A stretch of 64,000 nt of DNA from Candidatus Leptofilum proximum (GTDB taxonomy: Bacteria; Chloroflexota; Anaerolineae; Promineifilales; Promineifilaceae). Shown here piece after piece: positions 42,777-51,368 of this stretch; the first letter of the stretch is position 1; the number at the start of each line of letters is the position of its first letter. The notes beneath the pieces are model-generated. The model was not told where the DNA came from and did not search any database. It worked only from the letters and a program-made list of their open reading frames with translations. The stretch spans positions 5,580,001 through 5,644,000 of the forward strand of contig JADJXK010000002.1 of NCBI GenBank assembly GCA_016710325.1. Direction: 5' to 3'. The translations under genes and the position numbers were made by a program.

Positions 42777-43778
42777 TCATCCAGAACAAACCTGTGGTTG
42801 AAGGATATAGTTCCAAGTAGGACAGGTACGACAACGCTGTAAATTGAGGTTGTCCCGTTCGTCAGGGTCATACTTGATCCCTTTATCAAAGACCCGTTCA
42901 ACTAGGCACGCTTGGACCTTCAGCCCCGTTTCCGTTGTGGTATCCCGAATGTAATTGAGTGTGGTCTGAAAAGAGCGTAAAGGTTTACCCGCCCAATTCT
43001 TGGAAATCTCGCTGAAGAGCCGGTGTTCAATGGGATTCCATTTGGAGGCCCCGGTGGGATAATGACAAATCATCACCTCAATGCCAAACGCGTCAGCCAG
43101 TTGCTTTTGCACCTCGATTTTCCAGCGCCAGTAACGGCAATTATTGCTGCCTCCGGCATCACAGAGAATGAGCAGTTTGTCTTCGCGGGCAAAGCGAGGG
43201 CGGTCGGGGTCAGCCCACCACTGGGCAATGGCATAAGCAGCGAATTCAGGCGTATCATAAGAAGTGCCGACATAGACAGAGCCTTGCTGATGGACCAGGT
43301 CATAGATGCCGTACGGTGTTGCCCGACCCATTGCTTCAGAAAGAAAGTCATGGGCATTAACCAATGTGGGCGCTTGTTCCCAAATACGTCCGGCATTTTT
43401 GACATTGCCAATCAACTCCTTCTTTTTGGTATCGACACTGATAACCGGCCAACCTGCGGTCAGGAATAGTTTCTTCACCCGGCGGATGAAGCGAAATTGC
43501 TTATCTCGGTCAGGATGCCGGGGTGTCAGACTTTGACAATTGCCGAACAAGCGATAGTTCAGTTTCTTCAACAAACGGCGCACAGTGGTCGGACCAATCC
43601 GAAAACGCCGTTTAACCAGGGCCTGGGCCAAATATTGCAGAGAACGACGGACCCATTTGTGGTCAACCATCGGGTCGCCAGCAATGTCATCATCAATTAC
43701 TTCTTGGAGGGCGGTGGTAATGGACGGCGTTTTTTTCAACTGCTTGACGACCACCCCCGGCCTGGCGTACCCGGTCAA
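42777..43778 (-). CDS. ISAzo13-family transposase, C-terminal frame
   Basis: Contains the catalytic core: D in PVISVDTKKKELIGN, D in LLILCDAGGSNNCRYWRW and E in SKWNPIEHRLFSEISKNW, the ISAzo13 signature. The N-terminal part is in another frame. The true junction is at a run of seven T on the plus strand (43730-43736, A7 in the mRNA); residues before this in the present frame (MTGYARPGVVVKQL) are probably not native. Confidence 0.88.
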   Translation of the reverse strand: MTGYARPGVVVKQLKKTPSITTALQEVIDDDIAGDPMVDHKWVRRSLQYLAQALVKRRFRIGPTTVRRLLKKLNYRLFGNCQSLTPRHPDRDKQFRFIRRVKKLFLTAGWPVISVDTKKKELIGNVKNAGRIWEQAPTLVNAHDFLSEAMGRATPYGIYDLVHQQGSVYVGTSYDTPEFAAYAIAQWWADPDRPRFAREDKLLILCDAGGSNNCRYWRWKIEVQKQLADAFGIEVMICHYPTGASKWNPIEHRLFSEISKNWAGKPLRSFQTTLNYIRDTTTETGLKVQACLVERVFDKGIKYDPDERDNLNLQRCRTCPTWNYILQPQVCSG

Positions 43779-44031
43779 CGGGTCGGTCCGCCAAATCGTT
43801 GTCTAATTCATATCGACCGCGCCGAATGGTTTCCACAGATAGCCCGGTTATCCTGGCTATCAGCGTCGTTCCGCCGTGACCCAATTTTTGGGCTTCAAGT
43901 GCGGCATACCAGCGGCGTTGTTGTTCATCGAGGCGGCTCATAAACAAGTTCATTCGTTGATGTTGCGCCTGTTCTGGATGAGATTCAGATTGCTGACAAA
44001 TCGCACATTCACATTGATGGATTACGGTCAT
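43693..44031 (-). CDS. ISAzo13-family transposase, N-terminal frame
   Basis: About 98 meaningful residues: a Cys-rich start (CECAIC), then MSRLDEQQRRWYAALEAQKL and a helix-turn-helix (GLSVETIRRGRYEL) ending in GGGRQAVEK. Removing one A of the A7 run joins it to the other frame as AVEKTPSITT, restoring a protein of about 417 aa. Transcriptional slippage on A7 or a one-base insertion could explain the split. Confidence 0.82.
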   Translation of the reverse strand: MTVIHQCECAICQQSESHPEQAQHQRMNLFMSRLDEQQRRWYAALEAQKLGHGGTTLIARITGLSVETIRRGRYELDNDLADRPVDRVRQAGGGRQAVEKNAVHYHRPPRSN

Positions 44032-44102
44032 ATGGCCTCCAATTGGCTAAATTGATTGGCGGCTATTTTACCCAATATCCAAAGTTGTTAACGAACGAAC
44101 CC

Positions 44103-44147
44103 TTAGGTAATTGATGCAGCGGCGTAATTACCCAATTACTCAATTAC
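44103..44147. repeat. Right arm of the GTAATTGG tandem-word hairpin
   Basis: TTAGGTAATTGATG, then GTAATTACCCAATTACTCAA and TTAC (44124-44147), complementary to the arm at 42711-42735. It ends 24 nt before the cmoB start. Confidence 0.85.
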
Positions 44148-44171
44148 AAATCCCACCTGGAGAACCTGAAT

Positions 44172-45149
44172 TTGGTCAACTACGAACCGCTTTTTGCCAC
44201 GACGCGTGAATATCCTCAGCTGGCTGGTTGGTTGGCGCAGCTGCCAGGGCAGGTGGCGGCGGCGCTGGAGGAGGGGAAACACGGCCGTTTCCCACACTGG
44301 CGTGATTTGCTCAACAATCTCCCCCCAATCACCCCGTCGCTGGTGAACCTGCGTGATGGTGTTATCGTGGGTCGGCAGGATGAGCTGCCGCCGGAGCAGT
44401 TAGCCGGGTTGGCGAGCCAGCTGAAGCAGCTGCATCCCTGGCGCAAGGGGCCGTTTCACCTCTTTGGCCTGCACATCAACACGGAATGGCGCTCGGATTG
44501 GAAGTGGGACAGGGTGAAGGAAGGGATTGCGCCGTTGAACGGCCGTCTCGTTCTTGACGTTGGCTGCGGCAATGGCTACTACGGCTGGCGTATGGTGGGC
44601 CGCGGCGCCCGGCTGGTCATTGGTCTGGACCCGTTTTTGCTGTACGTAGCCCAATACCAGGCCATCCGCCATTTTGTGGGTGAGACGGTGCCCAACTATG
44701 TGCTGCCGCTGGGTGTTGAAGCACTGCCGGACGGCCTGGCCGCGTTTGACACCGTGTTTTCGATGGGTGTACTTTACCACCGGCGTGACCCGCTGGCCCA
44801 TCTGCAAACCCTGCTGGACTGCCTGCGCCCCGGCGGGGAACTGGTGCTGGAAACGCTGATCGTGGACGGGGCTGAGGGGGATGTGTTGGTGCCGCAAGAC
44901 CGTTATGCCCAGATGCGCAATGTATATGCCATTCCATCTGTGGCCACACTGCTGGGCTGGCTGCGTCAATCTGGCTTCGCCCAGGCCACCGTGCTGGACG
45001 TTACGCCGACCACCACCCAGGAGCAGCGCTCAACCGAATGGATGACGTTTCAATCACTGTCCGATTTTTTGGACAAGACCGATGCCAGCCGGACGGTGGA
45101 AGGGTATCCGGCTCCAGTGCGGGCGGTTGTGGTGGCGCAACGGCCGTAA
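44172..45149 (+). CDS. cmoB: tRNA U34 carboxymethyltransferase CmoB
   Basis: 325 aa. CmoB transfers the carboxymethyl group of carboxy-SAM to 5-hydroxyuridine-34. Family hallmarks: HPWRKGPFHLFGLHINTEWRSDWKWDR (key residues W, K, GP, I, EW, SDWKW), the SAM motif VLDVGCGNGYYGWRM, FSMGVLYHRRDPLAHL and LVLETLIVDG. I took the TTG at 44172, with CTGGAG upstream. With cmoA it forms the complete carboxymethylation branch; separation by the IS may reduce co-transcription. Confidence 0.92.
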   Translation: MVNYEPLFATTREYPQLAGWLAQLPGQVAAALEEGKHGRFPHWRDLLNNLPPITPSLVNLRDGVIVGRQDELPPEQLAGLASQLKQLHPWRKGPFHLFGLHINTEWRSDWKWDRVKEGIAPLNGRLVLDVGCGNGYYGWRMVGRGARLVIGLDPFLLYVAQYQAIRHFVGETVPNYVLPLGVEALPDGLAAFDTVFSMGVLYHRRDPLAHLQTLLDCLRPGGELVLETLIVDGAEGDVLVPQDRYAQMRNVYAIPSVATLLGWLRQSGFAQATVLDVTPTTTQEQRSTEWMTFQSLSDFLDKTDASRTVEGYPAPVRAVVVAQRP

Positions 45150-45157
45150 AAAATTAG

Positions 45158-45220
45158 CCACAGAGGAAAAGAGGTCAGGAGAGGCTCATTAGCCTCCATC
45201 TTCTCTGTGCTCTCTGTGGC
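45158..45220. repeat. Tandem-word hairpin, CACAGAG family, copy 2
   Basis: AGCCACAGAGGAAAAGAGG on the left, TCTTCTCTGTGCTCTCTGTG on the right, with a small inner hairpin GAGGCTCATTAGCCTC. It lies between the convergent cmoB and flippase-like genes and may act as a bidirectional terminator. Confidence 0.8.
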
Positions 45221-45225
45221 CAAAA

Positions 45226-46278
45226 CTAACCCAGTTCTACCTTCGGCTGGGCCGCTTCTGCCTTGTTTAGCCGTTCCAGGCGGCGCAAGGCAAAAAAGCC
45301 CAGGATAAACGGCAGCCAGAAGGTGACGCCCCGGTACGCCAGGGTAATCGTCGCCGCGCTTTCATCGGCGATGCCCAGCGAGGTCATGACGAGGATGAGG
45401 ATACCTTCCACAAAGCCCAGGCCGCCGGGGGTGGGTGAGATGAGGAAGAAGAGGATGCCGATGCTGTAGGTGGCCACCAGTACGCCAAGGTTCATCTGCA
45501 CGCCGAAGGCCAGCGCCACAAAAAAGAGCATTAGCAGGTTCAACAGTTCATTGAGGAGGGCGATGGCAAACGGCCGTAACGCCGGACCCCACCCCGCATG
45601 ACGAATCAAATAAACGGTGTGGGTTAATTCACTGGCCAGGGCATCGGTTTGGGCCACGGTAAGCGGGATGGGCCGCTTGAAGCGGGTGGCAATCCTGGCG
45701 ATGAGGTGGGTGGCGCGGTGCAAAATGGCGCTAAGCCAGTTGGGCGCCAGCCAGGCCAGCGCCAAAATGGCCACCAGCAGCGCCGTGAAGCCAATTAAAA
45801 TGATCGATTCAGCTACCTCAAACCATTGCAAATCCTGCACCAGGAACAGGTGCAGCAGCCCCACCAGCAGCACCAGGGTAAGGGTGCTGTACCAGACAAT
45901 CAGGTAAACGAGGTTGGCCACCAGCACCGTGCCCACGGCCAGGTTGCGCCGCCGGGCGTCTTGAATAAATGGCACCGCCCCCGACAGGCCGCCGCTGGGC
46001 GCCGCCACGCTCATAAAGCGCGAAACCAGGAAAATGGCCGACAGCTTTTTGCGTTCCGGGGGCAAATGGAGCAGGGCGTAGATGCTGCTGTACAGCCGTC
46101 CCTGGTTTTGTATCGCCAGCCCAAAGACAAAACCCACAATCAGAAGGTAGTACCAGATGCCGCTGCGCAGCACGGCCACAATCTCAACCAGTTGGCCCCG
46201 GTTCAGGTACAAAAATCGGGCAAACAAGACCGCCAAAACGGCGTACAAAACGTGTCGCAGTGTGAGTTTGAACTTCAC
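45226..46278 (-). CDS. Flippase-like membrane protein (lysylphosphatidylglycerol synthase TM region family, UPF0104)
   Basis: 350 aa with about eight membrane segments. Family motifs are SRFMSVAAPSGGLSGAVPFI and LISPTPGGLGFVEGILI, typical of PF03706 proteins (AglD/MprF flippase part). It lacks the soluble lysyl-transferase domain of MprF. Members act in lipid or glycan-lipid flipping; the specific substrate is unknown. Followed by the CACAGAG hairpin. Confidence 0.87.
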   Translation of the reverse strand: MKFKLTLRHVLYAVLAVLFARFLYLNRGQLVEIVAVLRSGIWYYLLIVGFVFGLAIQNQGRLYSSIYALLHLPPERKKLSAIFLVSRFMSVAAPSGGLSGAVPFIQDARRRNLAVGTVLVANLVYLIVWYSTLTLVLLVGLLHLFLVQDLQWFEVAESIILIGFTALLVAILALAWLAPNWLSAILHRATHLIARIATRFKRPIPLTVAQTDALASELTHTVYLIRHAGWGPALRPFAIALLNELLNLLMLFFVALAFGVQMNLGVLVATYSIGILFFLISPTPGGLGFVEGILILVMTSLGIADESAATITLAYRGVTFWLPFILGFFALRRLERLNKAEAAQPKVELG

Positions 46279-46305
46279 GGCCCGGCTTCCCCTTGCCTCG
46301 ACGGC

Positions 46306-46857
46306 TTATTTTTGCAGGTGGTTGAATCTTTGCCGGAATTTAGCCACTTTGGGAGCGACAACAACACGGCAGTAGCCTTGCCCCGGATTGTTGACATAAT
46401 AATTCTGGTGGTACGCTTCGGCAGCGTAGAATTTTTCAAAGGGGACCACTTCGGTGACGATGGGATTGTCCCAGATGTTGGCAGCGTTGAGCTCTTCGAT
46501 GAGGGATACGGCCGTTTCCTGCTGCGCCTCGGTGTGGGTGAAAATCACGGAGCGGTACTGGGTGCCCACATCGGCGCCCTGGCGGTTCAGCGTGGTAGGA
46601 TCATGGATGGTAAAAAAGACCGACAGCAGCTCTTTGAGCGAGATGACGTCTGGGTTGAATTTCACCTGGACGACCTCAGCATGACCAGTGGTTTCGCCAC
46701 ACACCTCGCGGTAGGTGGGATTGGCCACGTGCCCCCCGGAATAGCCGGAAACCACGTCGGTGACGCCGCGCATCTCGTCGTAGACCGCTTCCAGGCACCA
46801 AAAGCAGCCACCGCCCAGGGTGATTGTTTCTTCACGTCCGTTTGTTTGGGTAGACAT
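46306..46857 (-). CDS. msrA: Peptide-methionine (S)-S-oxide reductase MsrA
   Basis: 183 aa. The catalytic motif GGGCFWC has the nucleophilic Cys at residue 18, followed by LEAVYDEMRGV and VVSGYSGGHVANPTYREVC, all MsrA hallmarks. It repairs S-methionine sulfoxide in oxidised proteins using thioredoxin. No fused MsrB is present. Separated from pyrG by a hairpin. Confidence 0.96.
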   Translation of the reverse strand: MSTQTNGREETITLGGGCFWCLEAVYDEMRGVTDVVSGYSGGHVANPTYREVCGETTGHAEVVQVKFNPDVISLKELLSVFFTIHDPTTLNRQGADVGTQYRSVIFTHTEAQQETAVSLIEELNAANIWDNPIVTEVVPFEKFYAAEAYHQNYYVNNPGQGYCRVVVAPKVAKFRQRFNHLQK

Positions 46858-46904
46858 AGGTTCCTTCCTTTACCACAGTTTTTGCTTCAGGAAGGGATTG
46901 TAGC

Positions 46905-46968
46905 TGAGTAATTGTGTAATTGGGTAATTGTGAAAAAAATTACCCATTTACTCAATTACCTGATTACC
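46905..46968. repeat. Tandem-word hairpin, GTAATTGG family, copy 2
   Basis: GAGTAATTGTGTAATTGGGT (from 46905) opposes AATTACCCATTTACTCAATT (46938-46957) and a further ACCTGATTACC. The right arm runs into pyrG, supplying its last codons and TAA stop. Confidence 0.85.
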
Positions 46969-48611
46969 TCTTCGACTGGCGCTGTGCCATTCACCACTGA
47001 CAACCGCTTTTCTTGCCGGGCAACGGCCGTTCTCAAAAAAGCATCAAACAGCGGATGTGGGCGGTTGGGGCGGCTCTTAAATTCTGGATGGAACTGGCTG
47101 CCCAGCATGAAGGGATGGTCTTTGAGCTCGGCGATTTCTACGAGACGGCCGTCTGGCGATAAGCCGCTAAACACCATACCAGCACCCTCCAGCCGGGCAC
47201 GATAGCTGTTGTTGAACTCCCACCGGTGACGATGACGCTCCTGCACCATTTCGGCGTCGTAGGCGGCAGCGGCCTTGCTGCCCTCCATTAACACGCAGGG
47301 GTACGATCCCAGACGCATGGTGCCGCCCATGTCTTCCAGGGCGTGCTGGTCGGGCATCAGGCTGATGACAGGATGCTCTGTGTGGCTGTCGAACTCGGTG
47401 CTGTTGGGTTCGTCACTTTGCAGCACGTGGCGGGCAAACTCGATGCACATCACCTGCATGCCCAGGCACAGCCCCAGGTACGGTATCTTGTTTTCCCGCG
47501 CCCAGCGTGCCGCCATAATCTTGCCTTCAATCCCACGCTCGCCAAAGCCGCCGGGTACCACAATGCCATCCAGCCCTTCAAGCAGTTCCCAGCCCTTGTT
47601 TTTTTCCAGGTCGCCAGAATGAATCCAGGCAATTTCCACGTCCCGGTTGTTGCTGATGCCCGCATGGTACAGCGATTCCCGCACGCTCATGTAGGCGTCG
47701 TGCAGCTCTACATATTTGCCTACGATGCCAACGCGAATTTTTGTTTTTGAGCTGCGGATATTGGCGATCATTTCTTCCCACTCGGTGAGATTCGGCCGTT
47801 TTGCTTTCTTCAACTTCAGCCGGTCGATGACGTAGTCAGCCAGGCCGGTTTCTTCCAGCAGCAGCGGGATGTTGTACAGAATGTCGCTGGTGACGGCCGG
47901 GATGACGGCCCGTTTACGCACGTCACAGAAGAGGGCAATCTTTTTGATGTGTTCTTTGGGGATAGGGTGATCGGCACGGGCAATGATGACATCTGGGTGG
48001 ATGCCGATGCCGCGTAGTTCGCGTACGCTGTGCTGGGTGGGTTTGGTTTTGAGCTCATCGCTGGCGCCAATGTGGGGTAGAAAAGTGACGTGTACGTAAA
48101 GCGTGTTTTTGCGGCCGACATCGGAACGCATCTGCCGCAGCGCTTCCATAAAGGGCAGGCTTTCGATGTCGCCCACCGTGCCGCCAACTTCCACCAGCAC
48201 CACATCGGCCTGGCTTTGCTCGGCCACCAGCCGGATGTTGCGCTTGATTTCGTTGGTGATATGCGGAATCACCTGGATGGTGCCGCCCAAATAGTCGCCG
48301 CGCCGTTCGCGGGCAATCACCTCGGCATAAACCCGCCCGGTGGTCACGTTAGATGCCTGGCTGGCGTTGATGTCGATAAACCGCTCGTAGTGGCCCAGGT
48401 CCAGGTCGGTTTCGGCGCCGTCTTCCGTTACAAACACTTCGCCGTGCTGGTAGGGCGACATGGTGCCGGGGTCCACGTTAATGTACGGATCGAGCTTTTG
48501 CACGGCCACGGAAAGCCCTCTGGCCTTGAGCAGGCGCCCCAGGGCAGCGGCCGTTACGCCTTTGCCTACAGAACTAACCACACCACCAGTGAAAAAGATG
48601 TATTTTGTCAT
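46956..48611 (-). CDS. pyrG: CTP synthase
   Basis: 551 aa. CTP synthase aminates UTP with glutamine-derived ammonia and ATP. The synthetase domain starts KYIFFTGGVVSSVGKGVTAA, with LDPYINVDPGTMSPYQHGEV. The glutaminase domain carries the nucleophile in LGLCLGMQVM and the His-Glu pair in GSQFHPEFKSRP. The start at 48611 gives the usual length; upstream codons cross a hairpin. The C-terminal VEEVIR derives from a tandem-word repeat. Confidence 0.97.
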   Translation of the reverse strand: MTKYIFFTGGVVSSVGKGVTAAALGRLLKARGLSVAVQKLDPYINVDPGTMSPYQHGEVFVTEDGAETDLDLGHYERFIDINASQASNVTTGRVYAEVIARERRGDYLGGTIQVIPHITNEIKRNIRLVAEQSQADVVLVEVGGTVGDIESLPFMEALRQMRSDVGRKNTLYVHVTFLPHIGASDELKTKPTQHSVRELRGIGIHPDVIIARADHPIPKEHIKKIALFCDVRKRAVIPAVTSDILYNIPLLLEETGLADYVIDRLKLKKAKRPNLTEWEEMIANIRSSKTKIRVGIVGKYVELHDAYMSVRESLYHAGISNNRDVEIAWIHSGDLEKNKGWELLEGLDGIVVPGGFGERGIEGKIMAARWARENKIPYLGLCLGMQVMCIEFARHVLQSDEPNSTEFDSHTEHPVISLMPDQHALEDMGGTMRLGSYPCVLMEGSKAAAAYDAEMVQERHRHRWEFNNSYRARLEGAGMVFSGLSPDGRLVEIAELKDHPFMLGSQFHPEFKSRPNRPHPLFDAFLRTAVARQEKRLSVVNGTAPVEEVIR

Positions 48612-48632
48612 TTTTTGCCTCTCTTTTAGAGT

Positions 48633-48662
48633 GACCATGCCGGTTCCCACACCGGCATGGTC
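48633..48662 (-). promoter_or_regulatory. Hairpin in the pyrG 5' region
   Basis: A perfect 12-bp stem, GACCATGCCGGT / ACCGGCATGGTC, loop 6 nt, about 20 nt upstream of the pyrG ATG. It could be an attenuator or part of the upstream terminator. No initial C-run diagnostic of pyrG reiterative-transcription control was noticed. Confidence 0.55.
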
Positions 48663-48683
48663 TCTCAAATCCGATCATTACCC

Positions 48684-48728
48684 AAAAAAAGAGGTGGGGC
48701 ATGTCATCTTGGGTGACATGCCCCACCT
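48684..48728 (-). terminator. Rho-independent terminator of the roadblock gene
   Basis: A perfect 15-bp stem, AGGTGGGGCATGTCA and TGACATGCCCCACCT (48692-48706 and 48714-48728), followed on the minus strand by a seven-T tract (from AAAAAAA at 48684-48690). Confidence 0.92.
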
Positions 48729-48817
48729 GAATTTTCACTTCCGTTCGTCAGGGCGATTTTTCTTTTCGCCGCGAAGGTTTTATTCGCTCGAACGTTTTTT
48801 CTCTCATACCTTCATCG

Positions 48818-49186
48818 CTAGAGGAGCCTCTCCAGATCTTCGGCGGCGCGCCCCATGTCTAAGAAGATCAGACCCAGTTTGGCCTGGGCCCGAGCCAGTA
48901 CAGTCAATACAGCATCTTCCCCAATAGCGCGCAGCACAATAATACCATCTGTGCCGCGAATGTGAACCTGTTCCAGGCGGCCACGCTGTAGTTCAGAAGC
49001 GATCCGGTCACCCAGGGAAAGCATGGCGGCAGACATCGCCGAGATACGATCCTCGTCAACGCCGGCCGGTAACGACGAGGCCATAATGAGGCCATCGACA
49101 CTCACAACGGCTGAAGCTTCAATATCTGGCGTGCCTGCTTGTAAATCCTTCAAGCGGTCAACCATCATCTCTGTACGGGATCTCAT
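48818..49186 (-). CDS. Roadblock/LC7-domain protein
   Basis: 122 aa, a roadblock/longin-type fold (DIEASAVVSVDGLIMASSLP; MLSLGDRIASELQRG; IHIRGTDGIIVLRAI in part). In bacteria such proteins (MglB-like) are partners or GAPs of small GTPases in polarity and motility. No GTPase gene is adjacent. The start at 49186 has GGAGAG 7 nt upstream, and a terminator follows, so it appears monocistronic. Confidence 0.86.
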   Translation of the reverse strand: MRSRTEMMVDRLKDLQAGTPDIEASAVVSVDGLIMASSLPAGVDEDRISAMSAAMLSLGDRIASELQRGRLEQVHIRGTDGIIVLRAIGEDAVLTVLARAQAKLGLIFLDMGRAAEDLERLL

Positions 49187-49377
49187 CCAGACTCTCCTTA
49201 CACGTTCGTATTGGGGATTTTTGCTAACGGGGTGCCGCAACCAATTGCACCTGACCACCATTTTTCTCTGGTGTATCTAATTTTATGTTAGCAAAGAACG
49301 GGTGGATAATACCATATCGAAAATTGACTGTCAAACCAAGAACAAGGGGAGAATGGTCTCCAATTAGTGAGATTATG
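49187..49377. other. Gap upstream of the roadblock gene
   Basis: 190 bp with A/T-rich stretches and no ORF that I can support. It must hold the roadblock promoter and the end of the DUF4129 transcript; no clear hairpin seen. Confidence 0.4.
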
Positions 49378-50907
49378 TTAATTTTTTGAAGGGGTAGAAA
49401 CGGCCGTTTCCCGCACTCGCTCCCAGGCCTGTTTGATGGCTTCAAACTCTTGTTTGGTCTCGGGAAATTCGCCGTACCGCACCCGCACGTAGGCGCGGGT
49501 AATGAGCTGCACGTCGGCTTTGTGGTTGGGCCACAGCGTGATGAGCGTCTTCACATATTCAAATGGCGTTTCCGAGTCGGCGCGAGGATAGCCAATGTCG
49601 CTGCCGAGGTGGATCATCTGCTGGTAAATCTTGATGATGGAAACGGCCGCTCGCCAGTTGCGCCACCCCTCTTTCGTTGCTTTGGTCCGGTCACGCCGCA
49701 GCCGGGCCGGAATGAGCCGGTCGGTTACATCAACCAGGATTCTGCCGAAACGGCCGCTGCCCTGCGTGACCAAATTTTTGCGGTAGAACTGGACCAAAAT
49801 GATCAGGGCAATCAGCAGCACCACACCGAGAATCACCAGCCGCCAATTTACTCCGCTAAACAGGCCCGGTCCGCCCGGCTCCTGGTTCATCAGCCACTCG
49901 TTAAACGCTTCCATGAGACCGGCGCCGCTGTCGGGCGGAGGCGGGGCATCAGGGTTGGGCTCAAACAGAATGGCAAAACCGGCCCGGTAAAGGCGGATGA
50001 TAAACTGAAAAAAAGCATCGAGGGGTTCCAGCAGCGGGGCAATGAGGTAGCTCACCGTCAGGCCAGTAGTCGTGCTGCCCCAGCGCAGGGCGTTCCACAG
50101 CGGCGCCAGGCCGCGCCCCAACGTTTCCCCCGGCTGGCCGCTGACAAAAACGGCCGCTGCCCCACCCACAAATATCGTCACCAGGCTGAGCACCACCACA
50201 AAGCCAAACCAGCGCGGTGACAGCGACGCCAGCATGGCCATCTGCTCCTTTTCAATCGATTCGGCGCGGGTAAGCACCATCGCCGACAGCGCTGTCACAA
50301 AAAAGAAGAGCAGAAACGGCAGCACGGACCAATCGACCCGGAACGAGGCCAGCAAAACGATGAACGGGGCGATGTACAGGCCGCCAACGCGAAAGCGCCG
50401 CCCTACATGCACCACGTCGATAGAGCGGTTAAGCAGGGTTAAACCACGCCACCAGGAAACGGCCGTTAACATCAACAAAAACAAATCCTTCAGCCACAAA
50501 TTGCTGCCCGCCAGGGTGAGGTTGCGTAAGCTTTCGCTAATCCAGCTGAAGTCGAGCAGCCCTGCCGGATCATAGTTGATGTTGCGTACGGCCAGAAACA
50601 CAATCACCAGCCCAACGCCCACCAGGATGTTGCGCTGGTCCTGCGCGGGCAGCCGCAGCGCGGATAGTAAGCGCGCCAGGTAAAATCCGGCCAGCATCAG
50701 CAGCAGCAGGCCAAAGAACACGCGGGAGCGGCCCCACCACTCGTCGGTCCAGGGTAGGATGGCCAGGGAAAACGGCGTCAGGAGGGTCACTTCCATCAGC
50801 GCCCAGGAGATAAACACCAGTTCCCGCCGGGCATAGGCCCAGGCCAAAATCAGGCTGCGGCTTCGCGGCGCGGTGGCAGGTGAGGGTGTGGTTGAGAGTT
50901 GGCTCAT
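49378..50907 (-). CDS. DUF4129-containing membrane protein (second copy)
   Basis: 509 aa. About nine membrane segments occupy residues 30-260 and 355-375. The cytoplasmic C-terminal DUF4129 domain (about 420-500) has YPRADSETPFEYVKTL and LITRAYVRVRYGEFPET. DUF4129 proteins normally accompany MoxR ATPases, DUF58 proteins and transglutaminase-like proteins, where they are thought to act in envelope proteolysis or complex assembly. It is paralogous to the gene at 51365 and lacks the transglutaminase core. Confidence 0.82.
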   Translation of the reverse strand: MSQLSTTPSPATAPRSRSLILAWAYARRELVFISWALMEVTLLTPFSLAILPWTDEWWGRSRVFFGLLLLMLAGFYLARLLSALRLPAQDQRNILVGVGLVIVFLAVRNINYDPAGLLDFSWISESLRNLTLAGSNLWLKDLFLLMLTAVSWWRGLTLLNRSIDVVHVGRRFRVGGLYIAPFIVLLASFRVDWSVLPFLLFFFVTALSAMVLTRAESIEKEQMAMLASLSPRWFGFVVVLSLVTIFVGGAAAVFVSGQPGETLGRGLAPLWNALRWGSTTTGLTVSYLIAPLLEPLDAFFQFIIRLYRAGFAILFEPNPDAPPPPDSGAGLMEAFNEWLMNQEPGGPGLFSGVNWRLVILGVVLLIALIILVQFYRKNLVTQGSGRFGRILVDVTDRLIPARLRRDRTKATKEGWRNWRAAVSIIKIYQQMIHLGSDIGYPRADSETPFEYVKTLITLWPNHKADVQLITRAYVRVRYGEFPETKQEFEAIKQAWERVRETAVSTPSKN

Positions 50908-50924
50908 GTATTGTGAGGTGGGTA

Positions 50925-51368
50925 TCAGGGTTTAAAGTTGGAGACGTTTCCCGTGCGCAGCCAACGGCCGTCTCGCTTTTCATACAGTTCAATCCAGGCG
51001 CTGACAAATTCCAGAGGAGTGGAGGTGCCATCAACGGCCGTTTGCCAGCCCTGGACATACACCTGCACAATCACCCATCCCAGGGTGCCATCGGCAGAGA
51101 CGGTGACGACAGGCGGCACTTCGTCGCGGTACGTTTCAAAGTGAGTGGTTGTCAGGTAGGGGCCTAACCGCTGCCTGCGCGCGGCTTTGTCCGGGTGGCT
51201 GACGATCCCCCGGCTGGCAATGACGTAATCGTCGGGTTCGTCCTGCAGCAGGAGCTCCACATCCCCCTGGAGGTGTGCCTGAAGCACGGTTTGATGCAGT
51301 GCCAGCAGGCGGTTTGTTTCACTCTCCGGTGCTTGGTGCATAGCGTTATTGTAGTAATCGGCCGTCAC
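50925..51368 (-). CDS. NTF2-like (SnoaL/DUF4440-type) protein
   Basis: 147 aa with an NTF2-like cone fold pattern: LLALHQTVLQAHLQGDVELLL at the N-terminus and the strand pattern VQVYVQGWQTAVDG ... AWIELYEKRDGRWLRTGNVS. The GTG at 51368 overlaps the upstream stop (GTGA); an ATG nine codons on is an alternative. It sits between two DUF4129 paralogues, an unusual position. No catalytic residues can be assigned. Confidence 0.72.
   Translation of the reverse strand: MTADYYNNAMHQAPESETNRLLALHQTVLQAHLQGDVELLLQDEPDDYVIASRGIVSHPDKAARRQRLGPYLTTTHFETYRDEVPPVVTVSADGTLGWVIVQVYVQGWQTAVDGTSTPLEFVSAWIELYEKRDGRWLRTGNVSNFKP

Larger units (their letters stand above)
42736..44102 (-). mobile_element. ISAzo13-family insertion sequence, 1367 bp
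   Basis: Terminal inverted repeats begin GGGTTC at both ends and share AACTTTGGA about 16 nt in (roughly 22 of 29 positions match). TTA flanks the element on both sides (42733-42735, 44103-44105), a 3-bp target duplication. It carries a DDE transposase in two overlapping frames and separates cmoA from cmoB. No ACGGCCGT palindrome occurs inside. Confidence 0.9.

Noticed and set aside
43726..43740. Canonical A-AAA-AAC -1 slippery site in the ISAzo13 transposase
   Set aside because: The heptamer is present in the zero frame, but -1 slippage leads to the wrong frame; the real join needs +1 or loss of one A.
45826..46911. A 361-codon plus-strand frame crossing two genes
   Set aside because: It overlaps both the flippase-like gene and msrA in antisense, without motifs.
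48612..48692. Riboswitch upstream of pyrG
   Set aside because: Only simple hairpins are seen; no conserved riboswitch core recognised.
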